A stretch of DNA of 64,000 bases. Source: Trichuris trichiura (lineage: Eukaryota > Nematoda > Enoplea > Trichinellida > Trichuridae). The notes beneath the pieces were generated by a model that was given only the letters and a program-made list of their open reading frames with translations, had not been told where the DNA came from and made no database searches. Made by a program: the position numbers and the translations under genes. The stretch covers positions 744,001 to 808,000 of the forward strand of contig JBAJFE010000001.1 in NCBI GenBank assembly GCA_037903355.1, in the 5' to 3' direction. Position 1 is the stretch's first letter, and every line of letters begins with the position of its first letter. Shown here in pieces: positions 46,201 to 58,200 of the stretch.

Positions 46201-49200
46201 TGAAGGCAGAATAGAAGTTCAGTAAGCCTAGGAAGACTTGGAGCTGCTTCACGTCCATTGACGATGGTGCCGCTTTGATGGCTTTTAGCTTTCCTTCAGC
46301 TGGATGAATGCCATTCTTGGTCACACGAAAGCCCAAGAATTCCATTTCTTCCGTAGAGAAGCAGCATTTTTCCTTATTAACCCGAAGCCCATTGGCTTTT
46401 GGTACCTTGATTACTTGGTCAAGGCGCTTGTCATGTTCCGCTTCTTACGGTCCTGTTACCACAAAATCGTCCAAGTATGGTTTTACGCCAGGAATTCCTT
46501 GCAGGAGGGTTTCCATAAGGCGCTGGAAAGTTCCTGGAGCTAAATCCACTCCGTATGCTAGCCGCTTCACCCAGCGCAGTCCTTTCAGGGTCGTGAGAGT
46601 AAGTAATTGTGATGTTTCCTCATCCATTGTTAGCTGCTGATAGGCTTCTGCGAGGTCCAGTTTGGAAAACCACGCGCCTCCGCTGAAGGTAGCCATCATT
46701 TCCGGCACCGTAGGCAACGAGTATACGTCTTTGCGAGTAACCAAAGTCACTGTCGCACTGTAATCTCCGCACATACGTATCTCCCCCCTTTTTTTGCAAC
46801 TGTGACATTCGGTGACGCTCACTCTCACCAAAGAATCAGGTCTAGGCTACTACGATTATCAAGGCGTTCAAATTCTTTCTTTACTCTGTCGATCAAAGCA
46901 AACGGGACCTGCCGACACCTGAGGAACCGAGGACGCACTCCTGGTACCAATTCAATGTGAATCAGAGAGCCTACGTATGGTCCCAAACCAGGCTGAAGCA
47001 CGTCAGCGTACTTATCTACTACCTGCTTCCATCCATTCCCGCACCATCCTGTTGACGCTGAAGCAGCCCATGCCTGGTAAGCTGGTATGCTGAGAATGAT
47101 GTTGAGCAGGCGAAACCATGCTCTGCCTAAAAGGGACTGTCCGCCATTCCGCAAAACGAACACGTCTAGCTCCTGGTTGATGTTCCGGTATTGTACTTTG
47201 GCTCAGAATGAGCCCAAGACAGTCACGCTTTCTCTTGACCATGTCCTGATATTCACTTTCGATCTTTTTAAGGTAGGCAAACAGCCGTTTTATAATCGAT
47301 GGAACATTTTCTTACGGATGAGTGTCAAAGCCGAACCGCTGTCTATTTCAAATTCCACTCGTGCTCTATTCACCAAGACTGAAATGGTAGTTGCCGGTTC
47401 CACTATTGCCTGCCCAAGGATTGTAGCATTTATCTTAAGGGCGCTGATTTTGTTCTGATTCGTTAAAGATTCATCCTCTGATTCAGTCTACAGATAACTC
47501 TTCGATGGCCCATGCGCCACTGCGTTAACTTTCCTTTGATCACGTTTGCCAGTTTGACGACTTGGAGTATACACTGCTGGCTTAGGGAGACTGCTACGGC
47601 ATACCTTGCTCACGTGACCCAAATTAGGACAGCGATAATACTGAGATCTCTTAAATTAGCATGATCCGGGAGCGTGATCACTAGCACTAGACTGCCAGCA
47701 ATCCGTGTATTCCGGTGGTGGTAGCATTTGTCTACCCGTCCTCGTTCGACTTTTACTACCGAGCGCATGAATAGTCGGTTGTGTCAAAGAAGCAGAGTGC
47801 GAATTTATCAACTTCGATTGCTCAATAGCGGGCTCACCCGTTAAGGCAGTATTATAAATCTCTTTGGACCGCGTAGCATTTCGCGTCTTGTTTCGACGTC
47901 TGACATTCCGATCAACAATTGGTCTTGCAACTGCAAATCTGTTCGTTCCGCAATGGTCAGTGCTGCTTCAAACTGGCACCGTCGCGCAAGGTGTCGTAAG
48001 TTTGACATGAACGTTGCCGCTGATTCCTCCAGAAGCTGCTTCCTATTGTAAAATTCAGCTTTGGCGGAGTACACGCCGGGAATCAGATCAAATCTTCCAC
48101 GAACAGCTTCTACTATTTCGTCCAACGACTTTTTATCTAACTTCACAAGAGCCATTGCCTCTTTTACCAGACGATATAGTGCTGGTCCGCAGTAGGTGAA
48201 CAGTAAGCTACGCAGGCGCACTTGAGGCACGCTGTTCACTTCAGTGAAGAATCCAAACCGTTCGATCCAATCTTCCCAATCATCAATTCCCGAACTTACA
48301 TTAAACGCTTCCAAAGAGCCATTACGGGCCTTTGCCCACCCAAGCTGCTTCCACTGAAGGTCCTCTAAGGCACAGTTACCATGCGTCAGCTGTGAAGACT
48401 CATCACAAATGTTATGTCCGTTGATAGATATGATTTACTTTTATAGCGACACTGTGTCCAACGTTGGGTCCGATTAAGAACTACCGTTCTACCTCCGCGT
48501 CGTCCTTTTATATCGCCCCTCAGTCTTGTCCATAATTATCCTCTGGACAGGGGACGCTTGTTGTTATGATTCGCGGGAACGGGTTTTATCGGGAATAACA
48601 ATAATAACAAGCGATATTGGAATCTTTTTATTACGGATTCGATGTCATGTTGAAATGTAAAATAAACAAAAAGTTTTTTCTCTCCGGAGCTTTCGAGTCT
48701 GCCGCGATCCGTCCTCAGCGGTCCAACGATGTGTGTGGTTTCTGAGACGACATTTGTCTTCCATCGCTTTTTAAAGTTTAAAACGAGATTTTAAAGTTCT
48801 TCTTCTGTGTCTGTCAGCTGCCAGGATTCTTGTAGAAATTTGTTTGTGTATGGGGGCGACCTTATAGTTTCGTTTTCATTTTTTTAATCCTTTGTTCCAA
48901 AAAATTGTGATTTGATTTTTCTTCAGTATTTTTGTTCCCACTGATTTTTAGCTTGTCCAACCTTTAAAACTTTGTTCCAAAATTGTGAAGATTAGTATCT
49001 GAAATATGTCGTTGGGCTTGTGTGTCAACTATTAAGGGAGCAACAGTTGTGGAGAGTAATAATATTCGTCCATAAATCACTAATGTCTGCCCCTTGGTCT
49101 CGGTTGACAGTCACGTTGTTTCTAATGTAGAGAGCCTCTTTAAGTTTTCGTGGACGTAGGTTACTTTCATAGCTCTCTATATTAGAAACAACGTGACTTT

Positions 49201-52200
49201 CAACCGAGACCAAGGGGCAGACATTAGTGATTTATGGACAAATATTATTACTCTCCACAACTGTTGCTCCCTTAATAGTTGACACACAAGCCCAACGACA
49301 TATTTCAGATACTAATCTTCACAATTTTGGAACAAAGTTTTACAGGTTGGACAAGCTAAAAATCAGTGGGAACAAAAATACTGAAGAAAAGTCAAGTCAC
49401 AATTTTTTGGAACAAAGGACTAAAAAAATGAAAACGAAACTACAAGGTCGCCCCCATACACAAACAAATTTCTACAAGAATACTGACAGCTCACAGATAC
49501 AGAAGAAGAATTTTAAAATCTCGTTTTAAACTTTAAAAAGCGATGGAAGACAAATGTCGTCTCAGAAACCACACACATCATTGGACCGCCGAAGACGGAT
49601 CGCGGCAGACCCGAAAGCTCCGGAGAGAAAAAACTTTTTGTTTATTTTACATCTCAACATGACATCGAATCCGTAATAAAAAAATTCCAATATGAAAACT
49701 TATAGTCCCGTACAAAAGCATTACATCTTCAATAACAAGCGATCTGCTTAATACACGACAACCGCCTCCGTAAATGGGAAGTTGACCGTTTTAGCGATGA
49801 TGTGGTATATAGACCTGATACTAGTTTGCTCTCGATAAGTTGACCACTTCAGTTCGCTCTGTGTCAGTCGCTAACAGCTGTTAACCGTCGGTGCTTGAAT
49901 GTGCTCTCTATTACTCAAGATAGCGAAGTTCTTCATTACCGTACATTGGAGATTCGTGAAGAGAGAACTAGTTCCGTCGCTTTGACGATTCTTCTGTTAT
50001 GTTTGCCGGCGCAGCTTCAACGTTTTCTCGTTCGCACGACCTCCAACCTAGGCGTCGACAGCATTCTTCCATGGCCCGAAATATGACGAATCTAACCTAA
50101 TTGTACTCGCTCGCGTCCAGCTCAATTCCATTCGTTCGCTTTGCTGTGCCGGTGCCGCAGGTGGCCCCGCGTGTCTTGACAAGTAAAGGTGTTCCGGCTT
50201 ACGCGGTAATAGCTAATCAAGCGGTTTACAGTTCGCACTATCGCCGAACGGAAAAAATTGAGGTAACTGGCACTGAAAGAAAAAGTGCCTCTTATCCGCT
50301 TTCTCGAAACCATCAGTCAAGGGTAGACAGCAGAACGGTTCGATGTCAGCAAGACTGCCGTTAGCAACATCCAAAGATATAAACGTGAGTACTTGGAAAA
50401 ATACGGTAAAGAAAGGGGATACACGCTGCGAAACAAGGGAAGAACTTCGCTTGATGAAATCAATGAAGCAGGATTAGGTAGGTTTAAGCAAATGAGACCA
50501 GGCTAATGCACGGATGTCTGGTCCAATGATCCAGGATGTTGCTAGAAGGTTCGCCCTGGAATTCGAGTTGACCGATTTTCAAGCATCAAGTGATTGGCCT
50601 GAGAAAATCAACGCCCTCTCATAAGATCTCCCAGAAAATCTTGTGCGGCGAATTTAACGAAGTTCCTGTCGAAGTCTTCGAAAACTTCGTCGCGAAGTCT
50701 CGTTATTTTGCCAGTGACTTCAAGGGGGAAGACATTTTCAATGCTGATAAACGCGGCTTGTTCTTCGAGGCCACACCTGATAGAAGCTTCGTGCTAAAAG
50801 GCGGCAAATGCAAAAGCGCGAAGCTCTCCAAAGAACGCTTCACCGTGCTTCTTTGTGCTAGCGCAACTGGGGAGAAGTTGAAGCCATTGGCCATTGGTAG
50901 ATAAATGAAACCCCGCACGTTTAGGAATTCGAGGCTTGACAGCCTCCCTGTCACTTGAAGATCAAATAAATGCGCCTGGATGACAGCCACCATATTCGAG
51001 GAGTGGGTAAGAAGTGTTGACCGACAGGTGAAGCGAATGAAACGTTCCATCTTACTGGTAGTAGATAACTGTCCATGCCACCCCCGCGTAAGGCACCTCA
51101 CAAACGTCACGTTGAAACTCCTGCCTCCAAACACTTCCTCAAAAACCCGGCCTCTAGATCAGGGGTGGGGAACCTTTTTGGTGCCGCGGGCCGTTTAGAC
51201 GTTCATAAGACCGTTCGCGGGCTGTATAGCATACTTAAACGAAAAACAGCCTGCTTTTCTTGCGAGTATGTTTATTAAGCCACCCCTAATGGGATGCTTG
51301 GAACTGCTTTTCCCTGGTGAGGCAACTCCAAGATAAAAGGCAGAATTTTGAGACAATTCTGCGACCCAAGTGTCAAGGACATAATCGCAACTACAGAGAA
51401 CGAAATAACCTTTTTGTACAGTGAAACCCCCCTAATCCGAACACGTCGGGGCGGGGGTAGTTCAGGTTATAGAAGAATTCGGATTGTGGAGGAGGCTTAC
51501 AGTAGGCCACAGAAAAGCAGGTAATGCAATTTTAGATGCATTTTCCTGGTGTCTACAGCGCGATTTCAGTCTCTGTAAGCGATGAATAACTTAACGAGGG
51601 CGGCGAAGTCTGTCTGATTCGGGAAAACGATTGACCAGCGGAAACGTGTTTCTTATATGGTGTGGACGCTGTACCGCGAAGCGGCATGCGAAATAGTTTC
51701 CGTGAACCTATTTTCCCATATTCGTAATTGCTGGCCAGTTCAGTTGAATCGAAAAAAAATTAAGTTAGCTCCCGATTAATGTGCGCTTTCTAGGCCATTG
51801 TAACCTTTGTTTCCTGGGTTGCGCGACGGTGTCCATCCTTCTTTCTACCTGTGTAATATAGGTCCAAGAAGTCTAAATTTATTCTTTGTAGTCAGTTGTT
51901 AGCGTCTGCTTCAACAGGCTTTGACGTTTGCTAGCGGCTGAGTCACGAACGCTTTTTAAGCATAAAAGGCGCTGTCCATCGCATTCTTCCTGTTCTTCGG
52001 CCGGTCACTCCACTCCTCAATGCTTTGATGATCTCCGCCTTCTTCTCTATCGTGAGCGTAATGTGCTCCATTTTATACGTTTGGACAATTGCACAACCGT
52101 AGAACACACCAGAACACAGTGATAATGACTCCCGTATTGCTCTCCTTAAATACGGTCTCTTCATGTATAATGCGGTGGCAGCCCTACCTTCACATAACAC

Positions 52201-55200
52201 GATTCTATTTTTGTTCATATCCTGCAATTAGATTGACGGTCCTTCCGCAGCGTATTGATATACATATGACAAGCTCTATCCGATGTCAATATTGACTGCT
52301 ATGTTGCATATTTCCGTTTATTTGTGGAAGCCAATGTCACGAGGTGAATTGTTGTAGCCAACCTATTGGTCCAGGTTGGCTCGCCAAAGCCGTGGCTGGA
52401 CTGTGCCTATGTTAGCATATACCGGAAGGACCATTGGCTAGTTGTTTGCTGCCCTTATAACCGTTTCCGCCAAATGACTGTGCGTTTCGCACAAGTAGCC
52501 TAATTATCTTTATTGTGTACTGTCGTTCTATTGTTCTCTTCCACGAATTCGGATTAGAGAGGGATTCGGATTAGGGAGGTTTCACTGTACTTCGAAGACG
52601 TAAAGGACAGGCGGCCGGCGCAAACCGACGAGAACGATAGCAAGAGAAGGCGAGAACGATGCCAGTGACTACTGGGAGCAAAAAAAGCAGAAGTGCTCTA
52701 GCAAGCTGGACAGTTTTTATTTCGAACAAAGCAATGGTCCGCGCTACTTACAAGCGCCTACACACTATAGTGGCGCCTACTGCTTGTCACCGAGGACTAA
52801 CAATGTCGGTTTGTCGATCGACAGCTGTCAGCAACGCAGTCTTCCGAGCCAGCCTGACGCTCCCTGCTTGTTACGCAATATTTATCTTCCAGCTAGGATT
52901 CACATACAATAAGTTTATTGCACTATGAAAAATAACCTCCGACAACCACATTCCGCTGAATCTCGCATCCATGTGCGGTTGCCCCAGCGCGTGGGCGGAA
53001 AATGGTCTCGCGGGTCGGACGTTCCCCACCCATGCTTTAGATCAGTGTTTCTCACGGTGGGGCAGGTGCCCCACCAAGGGGGCCCTTGTGAAATCCAGGG
53101 GGCCCAGAGCGCCAGGGGGTCCGTTGGGGGGCCCATTTGAGCTGTGTGGGGCACATGCCCCACCTGGGCCATCGTGTTGTCGTGCATCGGAAGGTGAGGT
53201 CCGAGGGTGAGGTACTGTGCGTACTGGTTAAGATACAGTTGCATGCTATGCGTGATACCGGGTACCCCCAATCCAGCACATGAACCAATCACTGCTCGTG
53301 AAAATGACCATTCAGAACACGCGACAGAAGGGATGGCATGTTTGTCATCGTGACCTTCCCGGCGTAGGGTTGGGTAAGAAAAGCTTCCTGCTGAGAAGCA
53401 TTCAGCGCAGAGCACATGGTTCACATCAGAGAATGGTTGTCCGCGTTATCAGAATGCGCCATAGTTTCTGTGATGTATTTGTACCTGCTTTACGATTCAA
53501 CCAGCGATTAGCGCGTGTTCGCAGCTGCAGCTTGGTAGCAATAACTCTGCCTTAGAATTTTGTCAACGATTACCATCTCTCGCCCAGGCTCTGTGAAAAG
53601 TCGGCTCCCTTTTTCTTCCCTTTCTTTCCTCGCGTCTATTGTCCACGCAGCTACAATGCAAGCATCCGCGTTAGCGACAGGGAATTGCCTGTGCTGCTCA
53701 CATATTTTCTGGAAACACTTTGTCGGTACGGTTGCTTCTCTCCTACGCTCGTTTCAGTTTTGCAAGATGTCACTGCAAGAAGAGCTGCTGGAGTTGCAGT
53801 TGAACGTGGAGTTGGAGGGCAGGTTGTCACAGGGTTGTCAGCAGTTCTGGCTGCAGAGAAATCCTAGAGTTGTACTGTGGCGTATGGGATGTGGTAAAAA
53901 AAGTTACTGGTTTATCTTCCCTCATCGAGTCTAGTGGAGCGCGCATTTAGTATCATTACGGACCTAATGACCAAGAAACGCTGTCAGCTACAAATAGTCA
54001 GACGCGGCGATCTATGTTTGCGAGTTACCTCGATCGAGCCCAACACCGACAGGCTAGTTCGATTGCATCTGGGCGAGCCAAGCAGCTCTTGTTGACTTCT
54101 CGAAAAACAATTTGCAGAAATAAATCAGTACAGCTATAGTTGACCTTCTAGCGTTGCAACCATTTCAGCCAATCAGTGCGTTGAAATTGGCCAATCAATG
54201 CGCTCGAAGTTGGCCAATCAGAACAGGGGGGCCCGGACGCTCGGAAGCGTTCTCACGGGGGCCCAAGCTTGAGAAACACTGCTTTAGATGAAGGAGAAAT
54301 TAGGACATTTAAGCGAAATAGCGGACCCAGCTTCTGCAGTGAGTCATTAGCAAAGCAGAAGTCACCAGCTAATCTGTGGGAGTGATTCTGATTGCTACAT
54401 CCATTAACAGTCGGGGCGCCGCATTTTGGATCAGCTTTTCTTGGAATAAGGCCCAACCGGAGGCAATGAGGAAGTGCTTCAGGAGACCTGGATTTGTCAG
54501 AGACCAAGAGGATGATGTCGAGCTCCAACCTGATAGTCCGACTCGCGAGGCAGAGATAGAAGGTTTAGATTTCGAAGATTTCATTGCAATAAATCAGGGG
54601 TGGGGAACGTTCAACTGGGTTGCAGAATTGTCTCAAAATGCTGCCTTTTATCTCGGAGTTTCCTCCCCAGGAAAAAGCAGTTCCAAGCATCCCATTAGGG
54701 GTGACTTAATAAACATACGTGCAATAAACCAAGCTGTGTTTCGTTTAAGTATGCTATACGGCCCGCGGCACCAAAAAGGTTCCCCACCCTTATGATGGCT
54801 TGGCCACTTCTCCCGAGCCCGACTCACAAGCAATCTTCCAATCTATACCAGCGGAGGCGGGAATGAACGTAGATGCAGGTAGCGCAGAAGACAACATAGA
54901 GGAGGAAAGTGACAATAGGGCGAGAATGGTACAGAAGCTGAAGGAAGAGAACGTCGGACGCATGTTAGCACAGGTGAAGTGTTTTGCTGCTGAAAATGCC
55001 CAAAGATGCTGAGCGAGGTAGCCAGCGCCGGGACCGCCACTACCGCTTATGTTTGTGGTAAGAAGAAGCACCGGACTGGAATTGACACTTTTCAGCAAGC
55101 ATTTAGCCCCTGAAAAGCCTTATGCATTACCTTACAATGACGTTATTTTATTGCACCTCCATTTAATAGACCTCCAATAGACGCTGTGGAACGGAATAAA

Positions 55201-58200
55201 ATGCGTACGGATACTAATCTATTCTGCTGGGCCCCTTATGCCCACAACCTTCCTACGGTAACCAGTTTGGCCGGTCCTTTGGATGGCCAACTGTATTAGG
55301 CTGTATCAGTTAGCAATAAAGCAACTCATTGCAACACCGCGGATTGCTCGCCTTGGGAATTCAATCTTATCTCCATCAAAATTAACTCTGACACGACCTT
55401 CCATTTATTTTGTTCTGATTTTCTTTAAGTTTATATTATTTTAGTATTACTTTTACTTCTGTTTATATTTGTTCACGTTTTACTTCATCTTGTTTAATTA
55501 ATTTTATTTCATTCTATTCCACCTTATTTGATACATGAACAATTCCCAATAGCAAAAAGACCAAGCAATTACGGTCTAAGCCGTTAGCCAACTTCAAACT
55601 ATTACTGACTATACAACGATCGCACACTTATGATCATTATTACGACGCTGATCTGATTACGACGTTTTAGGAGGTATCCTAAAACCCCTGCGTTTCCGCA
55701 AGAATGAAAACGGGCCAAAGTAACAAACACGTTTTGAATTAAGTACTATGATCACAAATCTAAACATACCGGCGTCGTGAAAAAAAAAGTAACGCAAAAG
55801 CAAGTGGTTGCTACTTAAGGAATCATACCTTCATTAATGTTCAAGTTCCATATGCTTGTTTGTTACGAAAAAGATACAAAACGTTTATTTTTACACCTAC
55901 ACACAACGTTTAAAGTCTTCAAAGCTTTTGGAGCCTGGAGCGTTCCGTTATCAACGACAACGTATGACGGGATTGGTCCCATACTTGTTATCGTCGATAT
56001 GAATAAACATATTAAATTTCAAAGGGCCGTCACACTATCTTTCATTTTCGAATATTCAATTTAAACAATTAATCGAAGGGTACTTTTAAGCAGGAAATTA
56101 TAACATAAGCGACAGAAAAAGCATGTACCAGTTTTAAGATACAGCATATCAGCCTTTTCACTGAAGATGGAACCCGCAGTTCAAAAAACCTTTGAAATCT
56201 CTATTATGCTTACCTCATTAAACGGACAAAGTGTGACTTTCTTTATGAAAAGGTATACGTCTATTACAAGAAACTAACCTTTAAAAAGTATAATACAATA
56301 AATGAAAAAACGAATTTCATTAACCTTGAATAATAGGAAACTTAAATTAAACTTCAACAGATCGTTCGTTGAAAGAATAATCCAACACTGGCTTGCACTG
56401 TTTACAAGGCTTTAAGTTACAACATAAACGCTTATAAATAGCGACAACAACAGCTGCACTTAAAGGTGACTTCGAGTACACGCAACAAAACACTAGCAGC
56501 ACGGAAATCTACTACTTACATATGGTGTTTTCAGCTTCTTTTAGAAGATCACTGCGTTTGCAACGTAACAACGAATGGGACTTCTCTGCTATATCAGAAC
56601 TACACTGGACAGGGTTCGTTCTGTACGAGGTGCATGCAATGGAAAATAGCTGGGCTAATGGTGTTCGATTACAGAATGTGAAGACCTAGAAGGCGTGGCA
56701 ACTGGACTTCAATGTCACTTCAAGCCCGACGTATTCTCTTTTTCTTTACTTCTATTTTTTGGAAGCTCCCTACTGGCTCTATTTCTGAACAATGTGCGCA
56801 GTACTCGCTTCTTCACTCTCAGGGTAAGGCTACATGTTTGTCGTATTCCTAAAAGGGAGACGAATTTAGATACGTGAATTCATCGCAGACTTTTCACTCT
56901 TAATAACCGTGCTTATCATGACTGCCGTTAACTATTGGGTGGCTCTACCAATTCCTTGTCTCAAGATTCCCACCAGCTTCAAAGTATCGGCCACGTACTA
57001 AAGTCTTATGTACAAATGTACATTTCACTAGCCGACCATTGAACGCAACTGGGTTGTTGATCCCCTCGACTTGGAAAGATGGTGGATTCCACTAGCTTGC
57101 ATTCTTCCCGCTGTACTATTCGTAGTGCTCATCGTTATGGATCAACATGTGACTACAGTAATGATGAACAGAAAAGAAAACAAGCTTCGGGTAGGTATAT
57201 TAAGATAGGTGACCGTGCAACAAATTGTATCCCAACATAGAAAGGCTTTGGCTACCATCTCGACCTCTTAGTATGCGCAGTTCTGACAATAATATCTGGA
57301 ATTCTGGCCATCCCACTATTCCTATCGGCTACTATACTTTCCTTAACTCATATGCACCTGTTGCGCATGGAATCAAAGATCACTGCACCGGGCGAGAGGC
57401 CAGTGTTTCTTGGGGTCAGGTAAGACGAGTGCAGATACAAACAAACTAAAGTTAATGGACTTTTCATAGTATTTCGATAAACTTAATGCGCCACGGGAAA
57501 GATAGTGCTGTTCATAAAATAACTAGTAGGAGCTACATCAACTAATAAAACACTCTATTTTCGCTCACAATAGAGCTAACTGTTAATTATGAATGCTTTC
57601 TACTAACACAATCAATCCGTCAGCTGTATAACATAAACCCTTACGAGTTCTGTTGGATACACGGTGCTGTTCAAAAGATATTCCCTAATTATAAAAATTC
57701 TTTATTTCACAAGATTATTAATTCGGTATCGACTTGCATTCACCTCGTTATCAGCACTAGACTTGCCTTAATTATGCACCAACATGAGATTAACATTTTG
57801 TAGCCAAGGAGGCATACTTTCCAAAAAATAAAATTCCCATGACTCATGACTTGCAACCACTACAAGCTTGTTTTTTAAGTTTCTTACACTGGATAGCTCA
57901 ACTGAAATCTAGTTTTCTTAAAAAAACTTTTGAGGATGAGCATCCTTCGGTAACACCATCGGCTAACAATCATAGCATTTTTCTTTTTCTTGAACCACTA
58001 CTTGATTTTTAGAAAAGGCATTTGTTAAGGACGGATTACAGTCGTTTCGCCGACAGTCGGTTCGTCGGCAGTGGTTTCATTGAGAGGTCGGTTTGTGGAC
58101 AGGTCGTTTCGTACAGTGCAATTGCGAACGAAACTTGTCCAACAAAACCTGTTAAATAACATTTTGCTGAAGGAGCTTCTGCATTTCGTGACAGTCAGAC

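Larger units (their letters stand above)
43921..49760 (-). mobile_element. Ty3/gypsy LTR retrotransposon, complete but decayed
   Basis: Two LTRs of 223 bp (43921-44143 and 48410-48615 plus 49744-49760) bound gag, protease, reverse transcriptase, RNase H and integrase remnants on the minus strand. The flanks ACCAC and ACCGC look like a 5-bp duplication with one change. A purine tract (about 44144-44160, minus-strand sense AGAGGAGGGCGGG) lies next to the 3' LTR. The LTRs differ at many sites, so the insertion is old. The insertion target is the pogo leader. Confidence 0.92.
43812..54594 (+). mobile_element. Second pogo/Tigger copy, split by gypsy and hAT insertions (inside SLC4 intron 9)
   Basis: It starts CAGTGGAACCTC with GTTGACC words (43812-43920), is broken by a gypsy element (43921-49760), and resumes at 49761 with the same leader as the 16.0-kb copy. 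It carries transposase remnants to 51159, is broken by two hATs (51160-53034 and 53043-54281), and resumes at 54290 to about 54590. Order and sequence match the 16.0-22.9 kb copy throughout, which confirms that the pieces belong together. The right terminus is replaced by a hAT end at 54595. Confidence 0.8.

Noticed and set aside
49895..50364. Frames of 60-90 codons that are similar between 16.4, 27.1-27.5 and 50.1 kb
   Set aside because: They lie in the shared pogo leader upstream of the transposase, in different frames and with stops; similarity reflects common element descent, not coding.
52915..53424. 169-codon minus-strand frame
   Set aside because: It spans the junction of two hAT elements and a target duplication, so it cannot be an old gene; composition follows the G-rich hAT ends.
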